The position numbers and the translations under genes are program-made. A stretch of DNA of 64,000 bases, taken from positions 806,001-870,000 of the forward strand of contig JAJHTX010000004.1 in assembly GCA_032164295.1 (NCBI GenBank). The letters run 5' to 3'. Shown in pieces: positions 1 to 11,936 of the stretch; position 1 is the stretch's first letter, and each line of letters begins with the position of its first letter. Below the pieces are notes generated by a model, which saw only the letters and a program-made list of their open reading frames with translations, searched no databases and had not been told where the DNA came from. Source of the DNA: Inonotus obliquus. Lineage: Eukaryota; Basidiomycota; Agaricomycetes; Hymenochaetales; Hymenochaetaceae.

Positions 1-1401
1 CAATGACGAAGGGCGATGCCGCTGCAGTTCCCGAAGCCAGGTCGAGGTCTGGATGGTTCGAAGGAACCAGGAGACCGATGATAAACGTTCCCCCAATGTA
101 GAAAAGGAGGATACGTATGTAAACGCGCTTGATTGCCTTTGGGAGGTTCCTACGAGGATTCTTTGCTTCTCCAGCTGCGATCTGGGAAGGTAAGACACAG
201 TGCAATCAGAGACCTCCAGCCAATGCAATAATCGAAATATTTCACGCACAGCAACAATTTCAGTACCAATGAAAGTGAAAGCGGCCTGCGACATTACGGC
301 CCACCAGCCCAAGAAGCGTCCCTTTGCACCTCCAATGCCTTCGAATTGGACGAACGGACCTGGATTCTTCCAGTATCGAAACCCGATACGGTCACGACTT
401 GGTCCACCGCCAAGATCGAGGACAATGCCAAGAATCTATTAATGACGGATTTAACACGGAAGTAGATCTCAAAGTCTAAGTCCGAGGAGAAAGACCTACG
501 ATGAGTCCCGTGATTGTAATTACTTTTATAGAGGCAAAAATGAACTCGCATTCACCGTACACGCCTGGTCGGAACGCTCAGAAATCACGCATCGCAATTA
601 TTCTAGCTTACGCACCAGCACCCAGCAAATTAATGATGAGAACGACAACGAGGCACATGGAAATCCAGACTGCGGGATTTACTTCATCTGCCTGAGTGTT
701 CAGGTGATTTTAGCACGTGCGATTAATGTTTCATTTTAAGAGACTCACCGACTTCCAATAAGACATCAGCACAGCGGACGCGGAGAGCTCCGCAGGGACA
801 ACGATCGTCCAGTTGTACCAATAATTCCAACCCATCGTGAAGGAGAACGCGGGATCCACAAACCGTTCTGCGAGTTTGATGTGTCCTCCAGGTATGGGCA
901 GGTAAGCGACCATTTCACCTAGTGAAATCTGGAAATTCATTTCATGTGACTGTGAACTACAACGTTCAATCATGTTGGAACTTCAACCTACCATTACGCT
1001 ATAACACATCGAGCCGACCACCGTGAAGCCCAGCAAAAGACCGAGGGGACCACCATTAGCGAGGGACGTCGCCGATCCGAGGAAGAGACCAATCCCGATA
1101 ACACCTGATATCCAGACAACTCAATCTGTCACAGCGCATAAAAGGCATGTTGCGCAACATACCACCGATACTATTAATTGTGAAAGGTAACTAGGATCAG
1201 CCAAATCGATGACGAGGCAAAAGAAGGGAACTCGCACCTAATCATAGCGATGTGCCTATTCTTCAGCTGTCTCTTGAGCGCCGTGTGCATGGCCTTTGGC
1301 TCAGAGCTTGATCCTTCATGCAAGTCGACCAACGCGTCGTGCACCTTGCCTTCAGACACTTCATGCTTCCCAAAGGCCTTCTCGTCAGCGTACCCGGACA
1401 T
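1..1401 (-). CDS. Amino-acid permease (fungal AAP/YAT family), 3' part cut by window edge
   Basis: Predicted plasma-membrane amino-acid/proton symporter. The start at 1401 opens a cytosolic tail (MSGYADEKAFGKHEV) followed by the family signature ALKRQLKNRHIAMI just before the first membrane helix. Later exons on the minus strand give SLGEMVAYLPIPGGHI, the helix-3 motif of this family, then GWNYWYNWTIVVPAELSA, a helix with LVVVLIINLLGAG, and QAAFTFIGTEIVAV near base 250. At least six short introns separate these blocks. The remaining transmembrane helices and the C-terminus lie beyond base 1. The assignment to the yeast-type amino-acid permease family is secure from these motifs; substrate specificity (general or selective) cannot be read from the sequence. 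The neighbour upstream is also on the minus strand, so its promoter sits in 1402-2214. Confidence 0.9.
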
Positions 1402-2214
1402 GATAGAAGGAAGCTGGGAGGTATAGACAGGGAGAGTAGTGGATTATCGGGAGTCGGGTAATAAGTAGTTTCGGGGAACAGCATGGCATGTCAGGACATT
1501 CCCAAATGTGTTATCGTTGAGTTAGATTGCTGTTTGAAAGCAAAGGATTTTATCAAATTGATGCATAGAAAAGTTGCTTCCGCTTGAGGACCGACTCACC
1601 GCACGCCGAGAAAAGAAGGTCGGGAACTTATCTTTTGCATCGGCAACATATATTAGCATATCCTCCCTTGGACGATAACCAAGTTCATAGTTTTTTCTGA
1701 TATGAACCTTTCAGGACACTATGAATGGAGCTTATGACATCAATTCGTGTGCCAGCGTGCCAACACTTCGATGCAACTGTGTTCTCGTTTTTTCTTCACG
1801 TCCAAAAGGCGAGGAATTCGAGTTCATGTGATCAGAAATCAAACGCCCACTGTCTCAATAGTCCTTGTTGGTTCAAGTGGACCCATTGCTTGGCATTCAC
1901 TCGAGATAATACACTGTGGACTGAGGCATGTGGAAGAATCGCCCTCGATCTGGCTGGTTTGTAACGTGATTGTCTTATACGGTTCTGAAGTTCTACCGCC
2001 GGGTTTCTTCAAGTGAACTCCATAACTCTCGAATTCACAGAACTCGAAGTTGGTAGTGGATCCCATTCATCATTTCATCACTTATACCATCACATGTCTT
2101 GTTGCAAGTTCCTGTGACCTGCAAATTCAAACGTAGTGAGTTTTGGAGGTGCTGCAGAAGTCCTTTCTGTACTCCCTACCTTGCCATTCCGACACTGCGC
2201 TCCATCCGTGCTTC
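1402..2214. other. Intergenic spacer upstream of permease
   Basis: Lies between the permease start and the stop of the M24 peptidase. Short open frames on both strands show no family motif and overlap each other. No tRNA, repeat or inverted repeat was seen. It probably holds the permease promoter and the peptidase 3' UTR. Confidence 0.5.
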
Positions 2215-3775
2215 TTATCGCTGTATCACCAACACGTCGCTTCCGGCGTTGTGCGAGCTGCTCGTATCAATGATATGAAACCTCTCTTGGCGACCTCGTA
2301 CGAAATGCCACCGTTTTGTATCATTCTTCCAGAAAACATTTTCTTCCAGCATGAACCTCAAGGATTCATTTCTTTCCAAGACGTAGTGCCTTGCGAAGAG
2401 CTCGATGCTGTAGTAGGTTTCCGATAAGACAGGAAGTTCTCCGTATACGGGAACATATTCCGGTAAATTGGTAAAGCCTGTAGACAGATGCTATTAGCCT
2501 GACTGTTCTTCCTGATCTTCCAATTCACCCAGTACTCATGCATTGAAGAAGATCGGATTGACCCACCTATGGTCGCTCCGGGTCCATGCGCGAAGTCACT
2601 TATTGGATGCGAGTAGACCTGTCCCTCGATACCCTCTTCTCTCAACCTCCGATTGCACGCAGCTAAGACGTCATTGCCTGTTCGGCCGACTTGGAGCTCC
2701 TCGAGAACAATGTCTTGAATGCGGTTTGCCTTCTTTAACCCCGCAAGGAGTCCTTTTGGTACTGTCTTCTGGCCTTGTGATGTACGTAGAACGTACCCCA
2801 AATGCTGCGTATCCGTATGCATGCCCATCGCGCTTATTCCGAAATCGACGTGTAGGACATCGCCCTCTTGGATGGTTGAATCTGACCCTGCCCAGCCGGG
2901 AAAGGAAGTTGCATCAAGGACTTTAACGCGCGGCTGGTTCCACGTTGAAACATTTTGCTCTTGCATCTTCTCTCGGAACCACCATTGGAGCTCCTTTGGA
3001 ATCCTCGGTTAAGCAACAGAAAAATTAGGATATAAAAGTGAACTCCGTACTTGTGTGGTTGTCTTCCCAGGGGAAACTACCCTCCCGCTGAACGCCTCCT
3101 CAAGCATAGCCCACACAATCTCCTGCATCTTCTCAAAATACTCAATCTGACCTGGCACTCGTGTCGCGACAAATTCGATAGCAAGCATTGGCTCACTTAT
3201 GAACCTTTTCACCCAACGTTCTCCGAGCTCTTCTCTCAGAACATCCATCTCGCCCACATGCATCCCTCCCGCAAACGTAATGTCGCGGTTAGTGTTGACC
3301 ATTATGCGTTTGGGAGCATAGGTTTCGAGCACTGAACGAAGGGCGGGCCAAACTTCGCCCGTGTTATCGACCCAGAGGAGAGGATTTGGCTGACCGGCGA
3401 GAGTGGAAGTGTTGGTGTGGAAAAGAACGACAGTGCGTCTGTGGGCAGCGAATTCTGTCGCGGATTTAATTGACCACCAGATTGTATCCTCGGCATGTTC
3501 GCGTTGGCTCATCTACTTTGTTTATTCCATTTAGTGAATGGGAAAAGAGCGTTGGAGTGACGTACGAGCCACGCATCAACATTGTATTTCTTCATAAGCT
3601 CCGGAAGCGCATCGAGACGTTCCTGTCTCCACCCATCTATTATCTCGGCCTGTTCACGCAAACCAGGCAGAGACACATAACTCGCAGGTTCGTTTGGATG
3701 GTTCTGTCCACTGGCGGATTGGAGTACCAGAAGGCTGACGAGTGCCCAACTCCGGGCTGTAAAGCTGGAAACCAT
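2215..3775 (-). CDS. Secreted M24-family metallopeptidase (Xaa-Pro aminopeptidase/creatinase fold)
   Basis: Starts with a signal peptide (MVSSFTARSWALVSLLVLQSASGQ), so the product is probably secreted or enters the secretory pathway. A creatinase-type N-terminal domain follows (WRQERLDALPELMKKYNVDAWLV). The M24 pita-bread domain shows the metal ligands: an Asp in VLHVDFG, an Asp in HTDTQHLGYVL, a His in SDFAHGPGATIG and a Glu in VLSETYYSIEL. About five introns are needed; the last exon ends ...SDVLVIQR with the stop at 2215-2217. Members hydrolyse X-Pro dipeptide bonds or act as proline dipeptidases, usually with two Mn or Zn ions. The His-containing motif reads HGPGATIG rather than the commoner HGxGHxxG form of classical APP enzymes, so the exact substrate is uncertain. 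It is divergent to the NACHT-WD40 gene across about 690 bases. Confidence 0.85.
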
Positions 3776-4465
3776 CTCAAGCCGAGCAATAACAGGCCAA
3801 AGAGCGCGTCTGGTTGAAGTGGCTTTGATAAAGTTGTGAGCGTGAGGATGGAAGTCCGCGACGCATCACCATGAGAAACCCCTATAAATAACTTTATTTG
3901 CGTACGTTAACGCGATTTCAAGACCATCGTAGGCACTTGTGGCCATCCTCGTTATGTCGAAGAGATAGAGTCGAGTGTATCGCATCTGACTCTACAAGTT
4001 CAGTCGTTCAGGGCCGGCACCCGCCAGTTCAGCAGCTGCGTGCTTTCAGCTTCAACCATCGCATTTTGCAAAGCGAAATCTGCCCGCTACGGTCTATCTA
4101 GTGGAGCTTACTACACGGAAGTTGGTGAGGATCAGCTGCCATCCGTTGTTGGCATACGATTGTTAAGCTTCAATTCGATTTTGACAATAATCAAGTAGAT
4201 CCAGCAATAGCATCGATTACTCCATCGCGCTCATGCCTCCAAGAATTGTATGTGCGTGCTGGCTGAATCGCTGATCGATAATGTTTGTATTGTATCGATA
4301 AACACTCGTATGAACATCGGAAAGACTTTTTGACCGCGGTACCAGCGCATATCATCTCGGGGTGAACATGGACCAATATGGAAGATGACGCAGCCTCGTG
4401 TGAAGCTAGCCAACAACAATGATGAACAAACGGTGGCAACCATATGCGTCTTAACCTACCCCATC
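3776..4465. promoter_or_regulatory. Divergent intergenic region (M24 peptidase / C2-NACHT-WD40)
   Basis: 690 bases between two genes transcribed away from each other, so it should hold both promoters. Small frames are present (for example 3898-4101) without a recognisable motif. An additional 5' exon of the downstream NACHT-WD40 gene here cannot be excluded. Confidence 0.4.
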
Positions 4466-7400
4466 ATGGTCACTCATTACTCTTTGGAAGGTGCGTCTCT
4501 ATAGTTTTTCTGCTCATTGATTTGGTCTAATAGTTCTGCAGTCCTTCGTGCTGAGGGAGTCATATGGGGTCCTGGCCATTTGAGCAAGGCTCCAAGCTTG
4601 TATGTCAGATTCAGGCTAGGCGACGAAGAGAAACAGACGCGGGTAATGAAAAAGCAGCTGTCGCCTGAATGGAACGAATCTTTCACCTTGTAAAGATCAT
4701 CACTTCCTTTCTCTTTCTTCGTTACGTTGATCGAAAGAATTCCGTCGTGCAGCGTTGTACCGGACTCTTCTCAGGCAACTGATCTCGTCATCAAGCTGAA
4801 CCACAAGTCAGGTCTTCTCTCAAAGTCTTGCATCGGAACTGCCAATATTAAGGCTGAAGCACTCCTCGGAAGCAACGAAGGTGAGGGCGGCCTTTTTTTT
4901 TCAAAAAAGCTGCCCTTCTTCAAGTGCTAATTGTCTTTGGTTTCAGCTAGAGTAGAAGTTCATGCAATTCCCAGCCGCGGAGCGACATCAGAAGTGACAG
5001 GTCATATTTACCTTCGTCTCAAAATCGTTAACGAGAAGCAAGTGGCCGAAACCGAAATGAAATCTGCTAGCTCCGATGCCGGGCGACTCGCATCTGCGAA
5101 CCCCGCCGTTGCACAGGGACTTTCTACCGTTGATGAAGTGACGTCTCGGGTAAACGACCAGAAAGATCTCATCCAATCCTTGGGATCTTTGCTGGGCAAA
5201 ATACGGGTGTTTAAGGACATTGTCGACAAAATAGCAGCAGTGAGTTTCGACCATTGATGGCCTGTGATAATCATAAGTAATCGTCAAGTTTCAGATTCAT
5301 CCGTACGCGAATGCCGCATGGCAGGTCATCACATTTCTATATGAGGTACCTCGAACTTTTAATGTTTGAGGTCGACATACTGACAGTTTATGTGAAGGCT
5401 GTTCAGCAACAGATTGAAGCTGATCAGAAGGTCGTCACACTTGTGGGCTTGATGGAGGATATCTTTGATTACGTCAACCATGTCGACTCCTTACGAGACA
5501 AGGTCAAACCATTGCAGTCAAAGATAATCGAATTCTTACGGCAGACAACGGAATGTTGCCTTTATATTCGGCAATACGCTCGTCCTGGGTTTATTGGTGA
5601 GTACCGGCAGTGCATTCACTTCACACAAAACGTGACCATAGGTTTCAGGACGGATGATTGATCTTGGAGGACAGAAGCAGAAAGCAGACGAATTTTTGAC
5701 GCGCTTCAACGATCTGAGGGATGCATTAGTACGCGGGACTACTCTGCAGACCACGTTTGTCGCCGCCCGGGAGTTTGAGATAGTCAACGTCATGCGTAAG
5801 TTCATTGTTTGAGCTCTCTACGGCGTGTTGTAACGTTCGCATCAGGTTTACGGGACGAGCTTGCTCCTGCTGCAATGGACGCTTCTGACCGACCCGAGTG
5901 TCTTCCCGGCACCCGAACCGAATATTTGGATCAAATCATGGGATGGCTGTTCTCCGAGACGCAACATAACATGTTCTGGCTTCGAGGGGTCGCTGGCTCT
6001 GGAAAGAGCACTATCAGCATGACGATCGCCGAAATGTGCCTGAGTATGCGTCGCCGTGGGGCGTACCTCTTCTTCACGCGTAATAAGAGTGACCCAGCCT
6101 CCGTGATCCGAACCATCGCCTTTTGGCTGGCTTCATTTGATCACACGATTGCGAAACACGTTGGTGAAGCTGTCGAACTCAACAACGGCATCGCCTACGC
6201 TTCTCTCGACAGTCAGTTTGAGAAGCTTCTGTTAGGGCCGCTTCAGGCTGCCGCGAGCTCTATGCAGGGTCCCGTCGCCATCATTCTTGATGCACTCGAC
6301 GAGTGCGGCTCTCCTGCTGCCCGCAGTAAACTATTGAAGATTATCAAACAAGATTTCCCGAGGCTTCCTTCAGCATTTCGTTTTCTCATTACAGGCCGTC
6401 CCGAGAAGGACCTCGCCGAAGCTCTAGCACAGCCGTGCGTTTACGAGATTACTTTGCAGCACTCCTCGGAGGAGAGCCGTGCGGACGTATCCAGGTATAT
6501 CGAGCATGAGATGCATGTCATTTTCGAGAAAGAGGATATGGAAATACCAGCAGATTGGAGCGAGAATATGGCGCTTCTCAGCAGGACTGCTGATGGCCTT
6601 TTTGTGTGGGCATCAACGGCCGTCAAACAGGTTACGCTCAGCGACTTTCCATTCGTCACACTGGAGCAGTTGATTTCGTACTGTCAGTCGAGGGGCACGG
6701 AGGACTCTACGGGTACCCAGTTCGACTTGTCTGACCTGTACGAATCGGTGCTGATTAGCTCTGGAATACGATGGGAAGACAAGGATTCTCGGGAAATTTT
6801 CTCGCGTATTCTCGGTATCATACTTCTCGGTAAAGCGCCGCTTTCAGTTGCCGCCATTGATGGTTTGCTAGGTCTTCCACCAGCAAAATCATCGCGGTAT
6901 CATATTTCTCGTCTCCAGAGCGTGCTTGCATATATTCCAGGTGATATTAATGCACCCGTCCGTCTCTTCCACACGTCCTTCTTCGACTACCTTACGGCCC
7001 CTGAGCGCATCGGTCAGCCTTGGTGTGTAGATGGATCCTTTCAGCGACTAATCCTTGCTGGGAGGTGTTTGGATGTCCTGCAGGTCAAGCTTCGGTTCAA
7101 TATCTGCAATCTGGAGTCGTCGTTTGCGCGGAACGACGATGTTAACGGAATCGATAATACTATCAAGAACAGCATTTCGTCGGACTTGATTTATGCTTGT
7201 CGCTTTTGGGCCGAGCATCTATGTGATATTCCGCCCTCTTCCAAGGCAGTCGATCTAATGGGTAAACTCGAAAAATTTGCATACCTCCGCTTATTGTATT
7301 GGCTGGAAGTTCTCAGTCTGACCAAGTATTTCCATCGCTCGGCGAGTCGCGCGCTTTTTGATGCTGCGTTATGGACAGCGGTTAGTCCGATTCTCCCGTC

Positions 7401-9767
7401 TGCAAATCACTTTTCCTGACTTTTCGTTAGAATAGCTCTAGGCAACTCTCTTCCTTCCTGTGGGATGCGTACAGATTAACCAATATTTTCTCGCTGCCCA
7501 TCTCACAAAGTGTCCCGCATATCTACCATTCGGCCCTTTCCCTTTCGAAGGGCGAGTCTTTGGTTGCGGAGCATTACTCTCATCACCACCCGGTCGTTAC
7601 AGCTCGTAGATTCGGGATCAAACCCCCAGTATCCTGTATGAAAGTCTTCAAGGGTCACACTGCGCAGGTCTACTCGATAGTGTTTTCATCTGATGGGAAG
7701 AGAATGGCTTCAGCATCAACTGACATGACTGTTCGTGTATGGGATGCGGAAAGCGGCGAGCTCGTTGTAGGACCACTTAAAGGGCATGACCAACCAGTCT
7801 ATTGTGCCGCTTTTTCTCCAGACGTAAAACGCATTGTTTCCGGGTCAGGGGACGGGACAATTCACGTTTGGGATGCAGAGCGCGGCGACATCATTCTTGG
7901 TCCAATTCAAGGACACAAGCAGAAGTATAGGGTGACGTCTGTTGCTTTCTCCCCCGATTGTAAGCGCATTGTTTCAAGTTCGGACGATGGTACAATCCGT
8001 ATTTGGGACGCGATGAGTGGCGAGCTGCTTGTTGGCACGTTCGAAGGGCGTTATGGTTCCGTCCGTTCTGTCGCTTTTTCTCCGGATGGAACGTGTATTG
8101 TTTCGGGATCGAGCGACAATACAGTCCGTATTTGGGACGCAATGAACGGCGAGCTTATACGTGATCCGTTTCGAGGTCATGACGATACGGTACGATTAAT
8201 CGCTTTCTCGAGGGATGGTACGCGCATTGTCTCAGGCGCTGAGGATGGAACAATCCGTGTTTGGAATGCATCAAACGGAGAACTCATTGGTAGTCCGATT
8301 GTAGAAAGCGACAGGTTCATCTGTGCGATCGCTCTCTCGCCGGACGGGAAGCGTATCGCTGCGGCTTGTAGAGCTGTCCGTGTTTGGGATGCAGAGACCG
8401 GTGAACTATTATCTGGTCCATTTGAGGCGCGTGATGAGGGACTAGCAACTGCTGTTGCTTTCTCGCCAGACGGGAAACGACTAGCTTCCGCCGCCGAGAA
8501 TGGCATAGTCTATATCTGGGACGCGGAGAGTGGTGACACCGTTGTTGGCCCATTAAAAGGACATGATCTACTCAGTATATTCACTATCTCTGCTGATGGT
8601 AGGCGCATTGCAAGTTCAACGTTTGAAGGGATAGTCCACGTTTGGGATATGAAGGTCGGGGAACTCATTGCTAGTCCACTTAAAGATCCTGATGGTGGTA
8701 TCCTATCAATTGCCCTTTCGCCGAACGAGAAATGGATAGCCACGGTAACATGGAATCAGACCGTCCGTATCTGGGACATATCTAGCGGGGAGCTCATCTG
8801 TGGTCCGTTTGGAGGAAATATCCACGCTGTCTTCTTCTCACCAGATTGCACTCGCCTTGCTTCGATATCGCCAGATGTGACGCTTCGCCTGTGGGACACA
8901 GCGAGCGGCGAACCTATTACAGAAACTCTTGAAGGACATAGTGACGCAACGTTTTCTATCGCTTTCTCACCAGATGGCGATCGCATTGCTTCGGGATCAA
9001 AAGATACAACGGTGCGGATTTGGAATGCGGAGAGTGGCGAGAGCATTGCTGGTCCGTTTGTAGGACATGAGGATGCGGTGGATTCTGTTGCCTTCTCCCC
9101 CGATGGCAATCTAGTAGCTTCTGGCTCAAGGGATTGCACAATCCGCGTTTGGAACGCAGAGAGTGGTGATCTGATCACTGGGCCGTTAAAGGGACATACC
9201 AAGTTAGTCACGTCGCTTGCGTTCTCCCCCAGTGGACGACGTATCGCTTCGGGATCAGAAGATATGACAATTTGTATTTGGGATGTGGAGTCAGGGGCCC
9301 TCTTTGCCGGTCCATTTAAAGGTCCTCCACACTCAGTACAGTCCGTCCTGTTTTCCCTCGACGGAAGATACCTCATCTCTGGCTCAACCGATGGGACAAG
9401 TTGCGTCTGGGACATAGAATACGCCGAGATCAGCTCCAGTCTGGTAGCTGCCTACGCCACCAACAACGAACCAAGCACATCATCACTCGCCGAAATCCGT
9501 AACATCTCACAATCAAAGAACATCAATTACGACAAAATATCATTCCTAGCACGTCTGGGTATTTCAGCAAACTGGCGTGAGACTGATGATGGCTGGCTTG
9601 TAGGGAAGAAAGGAGAACTACTGCTATGGGTCCCTCCAGAAATTCGTCCAACTCTATGGCAACCTTCAAATACATCAGTGTCGAATTTACGGTTCTCTAC
9701 TGAGTTGGACCTGACGGGTTGTTCTCTGGGTGGAGGCTGGTATAGTGGACATCAGGGACTCCGGTGA
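4466..9767 (+). CDS. C2-NACHT-WD40 STAND protein (NLR-like, fungal NWD family)
   Basis: Likely intracellular sensor NTPase. Exons read by eye: 4466-4490, 4542-4689, 4738-4880, 4947-5239, 5295-5345, 5398-5596, 5649-5795, 5846-7380 and 7431-9767, 4878 bases or 1625 residues, with every join keeping frame. Order: an N-terminal C2-like domain (about residues 9-105: LYVRFRLGDEEKQTRVMKKQLSPEWNESF split over exons), a helical linker (about 110-340), a NACHT NTPase with Walker A GVAGSGKST and Walker B AIILDALDECG, winged-helix-like helices ending in the family motif ISQSVPHIYHSAL, then 14 WD40 repeats and a short NWD tail (DGWLVGKKGELLLWVPPE). Fungal NACHT-WD40 proteins include allorecognition regulators such as the HET-E/HET-D group; the C2 domain would suggest lipid or membrane contact. 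Function here is inferred from family only. The first, 25-base exon is the weakest part of the model. Confidence 0.9.
7635..9425 (+). repeat. Array of 14 WD40 repeats in the NWD gene
   Basis: Fourteen consecutive units of about 42 residues can be aligned by eye, most with the pattern P[LF]xGHxxxVxSVAFSPDG, then S[GA]SxDxTxRIWDAESGEL. Fourteen units fit two seven-bladed propellers. Units 2, 4, 11, 12 and 13 are the most regular; units 6 (shortened, lacking the GH) and 8-10 have lost the GH dipeptide and are the most diverged. Confidence 0.85.
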
Positions 9768-10308
9768 CTAGCAAGTAGTCGGACATAGTAAAATTCAATG
9801 ATGTATTTGTAATAGTAGGGTATTGTGAGCATGTACTGTGGTCGGAATCATTTCAAGGATTCAACAATAGATTGGCAAGACAGAGTTCTGCCTTAGAGCT
9901 CTTGTGCACGGGACAGTCTTTTGGATACCAGCGAGCACCCAGTATCTATATCATGAAAAACCCAAAGCAGACGATCTGGCTAAAGCCTAATTGGCTTAGA
10001 GCTAAACGAGCTGGAAAGTTGCGAGGTGAGTTGTGACCTGAATCCCCGACCTCGACCCCGACCAGACCTACTGTATATGTATAATGAATATGTGAACTGG
10101 AAGCGAACCAAGGGGATGAACACAGATGCGAGCTCGGTTATTGCGCATCTGTAATAGATTGCAAGCACCGATCAGTCTTTCCAGTTAAGGAAGCCAGCGA
10201 GATCAGTATATCCCATTTTAGTCAAACACACCAAAAAGACACCTTCTTTGACAGGGTTTTCCACTTCCACATCGAAACTCACTAAATAAAAAATAAGAAG
10301 GAAAAAAG
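9768..10308. other. Spacer between NWD gene and tRNA-Pro
   Basis: AT-rich 3' flank of the NACHT-WD40 gene. Only short, motif-free open frames are present. No repeat or RNA gene was recognised before the tRNA. Confidence 0.4.
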
Positions 10309-10399
10309 GGTCGAGCAGGGGATCGAACCCTGGGTCACCCGCATTAGCGTTCACTGCAACAAACCCAAAGCGGGTATCTTACCACTAGACCACACGACC
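10309..10399 (-). tRNA. tRNA-Pro (anticodon UGG) with an intron of about 20 bases
   Basis: Read on the minus strand it starts GGTCGTGTGGTCTAGTGG and ends CCCTGCTCGACC. The D arm is GTCT/AGAT, the anticodon stem CCCGC/GCGGG, the loop TTTGGGT with anticodon TGG, and the T arm CAGGG TTCGATC CCCTG is perfect. Mature length is about 71. The intron follows the base 3' of the anticodon, as usual for nuclear tRNAs, and is about 20 bases (TTTGTTGCAGTGAACGCTAA). The acceptor stem pairs at six of seven positions; one T-T mismatch is seen at the sixth pair. An A-box-like (TGGTCTAGTGG) and a B-box (GGTTCGATCCC) are present. Confidence 0.93.
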
Positions 10400-10476
10400 T
10401 TTATAGTGCTTCTAAAAGAATAATTTATAATTAAACTTTAGATCTTTTCAAGAATATTATAGATCTCTTCTACCCT

Positions 10477-11000
10477 TCACCCCACACTTGAGTCCGCTGA
10501 TGATAGCAAGAGCGATTTTGCCTGTAAGATCCCCCTAGGAGCTTCGAGAGCGTCGTAACGTTGGTACGTTGTTCGATATTTTGCTACATCGTGATCATGG
10601 CTCTCTTCGAGATCCACCGACCATGCGATACTTCCATCTGCATCGAGGACCGCAAGACTATGGTTCAGTGGCGTGTACATAGTATAATATAAAACAACGA
10701 TCCAAGCCTGAGGAGTCTGTAGACGAGGAAACATCAAGCGTAGCTCTGCGCGACTCGGTTGTTCCAGCAAGGAAGATTGGTTCCTCTTCGGGTACAGATA
10801 TCGCGAAACGGGTCCGGAAAGGTTCCAGGATGGCCTGAGCGCAGAAAATCCAGCAATATGAAGATGGGCGGCAAACCTGCGAGGCGCATGAATCGCGCTC
10901 TCCGTTGATGGTATGTTCCTGTATGAAAGTTTGTAAGCTAGTTATCACAAGCACCATACCTAACAATAGGTAGAACGTGAAGGGGAATGCGAGATTTGGA
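10477..11000 (-). CDS. Possible coding exons, unrecognised (minus strand)
   Basis: Two overlapping frames here carry protein-like sequence. One begins after a hydrophobic run (PFTFYLLLGMVLVITSLQTF, near 10990-10910) and could be a signal or membrane segment. The other (10477-10770) contains QAWIVVLYYTMYTPLNHSLA followed by AVLDADGSIAWSVDLEES, which looks coded rather than random. They may be exons of one gene or decayed remains. I recognise no family and could not place splice sites that unite them, so boundaries are rough. Confidence 0.25.
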
Positions 11001-11084
11001 TGGCAAGGGCAGAGTGCTGAAGGCTAAAGAATCGGCCAATTTTTCCTGTATATTGTGTATGGGTTATTCACGTCTTCGCGCATA

Positions 11085-11936
11085 TTACCAGCGTAAGCAA
11101 TGCCGGCGGGTTTCGCCTTCTTTCCCTTCGTCAGAGGCGCAATAGGTCTCATCCTCGTCACTTGGATCGGGAGCCGGAGTAGAAGGCGTGACTGCCTTGC
11201 GCTTCTTCGAGATACTAGGCCGGTTGTAAGGGAAGCCTACATCGCCGACCTGTTCGTCAAACATCTGTTCAAGCATCAAGAGCCCGACTCCGAGGATCAC
11301 GCCTTGGATATTCATTCGCGCAATGAAACAGTGGATTCTAGTCAAGCGTCAGTCTGCCGCTCTGGTTGCGCGCTGCACTGATCCGCTCTACGCATGCAAG
11401 GCAGAAAGTGCAAGAGCATTTCGGGCACTTCTTCCGAACGACTCCCTTGAGGTATCAATGTACGCGAATAACTCAGGCGTAGATTAGTCCAGTGCATACG
11501 CCAAGTGTGTGCACAGCTTTACCGAGCGTAGATAGCGAGGAAGTCAGTTTTGGGTTTGGGAACGGAGTACCCATCCGGACAAGTGCATACACCCTCACAG
11601 AGTCCTGAGCAAACACCGAATAAAAACGATTGCTCGATGCCGTCAGGGTAGCCTTTCATCCATTGACCATGAGTCAATAGTTTGAGTGGTTCGGCCAAGT
11701 CCGGGCTACTAATTCTGGTTCTTCTTCCAATTCCACTTCTATAACTTCCTCTTTCCGGTCTTTGGATGAAGAATATGTCTGGCAAGAGAGAGTCCTAACT
11801 TGAAGAGTCGAAACCAAACACACCATCTTTTCCTGCCAAACAAACCACGAACAAGCAAGTCGTTTACCTCATCAATATAACCCGGTCTTGGATCGAAAGC
11901 CCAGGGACAATTGAGACCACAAGAAAATATACAGTT
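11085..11936 (-). CDS. Unresolved gene or pseudogene with RING/IBR-like cysteine cluster
   Basis: Several minus-strand frames look coding but do not join cleanly. From 5' to 3': NCPWAFDPRPGYIDE with a good donor (GTAAAC) near 11870; a frame with LTHGQWMKGYPDGIEQSFLF leading into GVCSGLCEGVCTCPDGYSVP (11519-11785); a cysteine cluster RKKCPKCSCTFCLACVERI (about 11390-11450) of the kind found in RING or in-between-RING zinc domains; and a frame NIQGVILGVGLLMLEQMF followed by the basic stretch SKKRK and an acidic tail (11085-11345). A zinc-binding ubiquitin-ligase-type protein is one possibility. The failure to find in-frame joins leaves a decayed gene equally possible. Confidence 0.3.

Noticed and set aside
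8756..9415. Long minus-strand frame (219 codons) opposite the WD40 repeats
   Set aside because: It mirrors the periodic WD40 coding DNA and shows repeated shadow phrases only.
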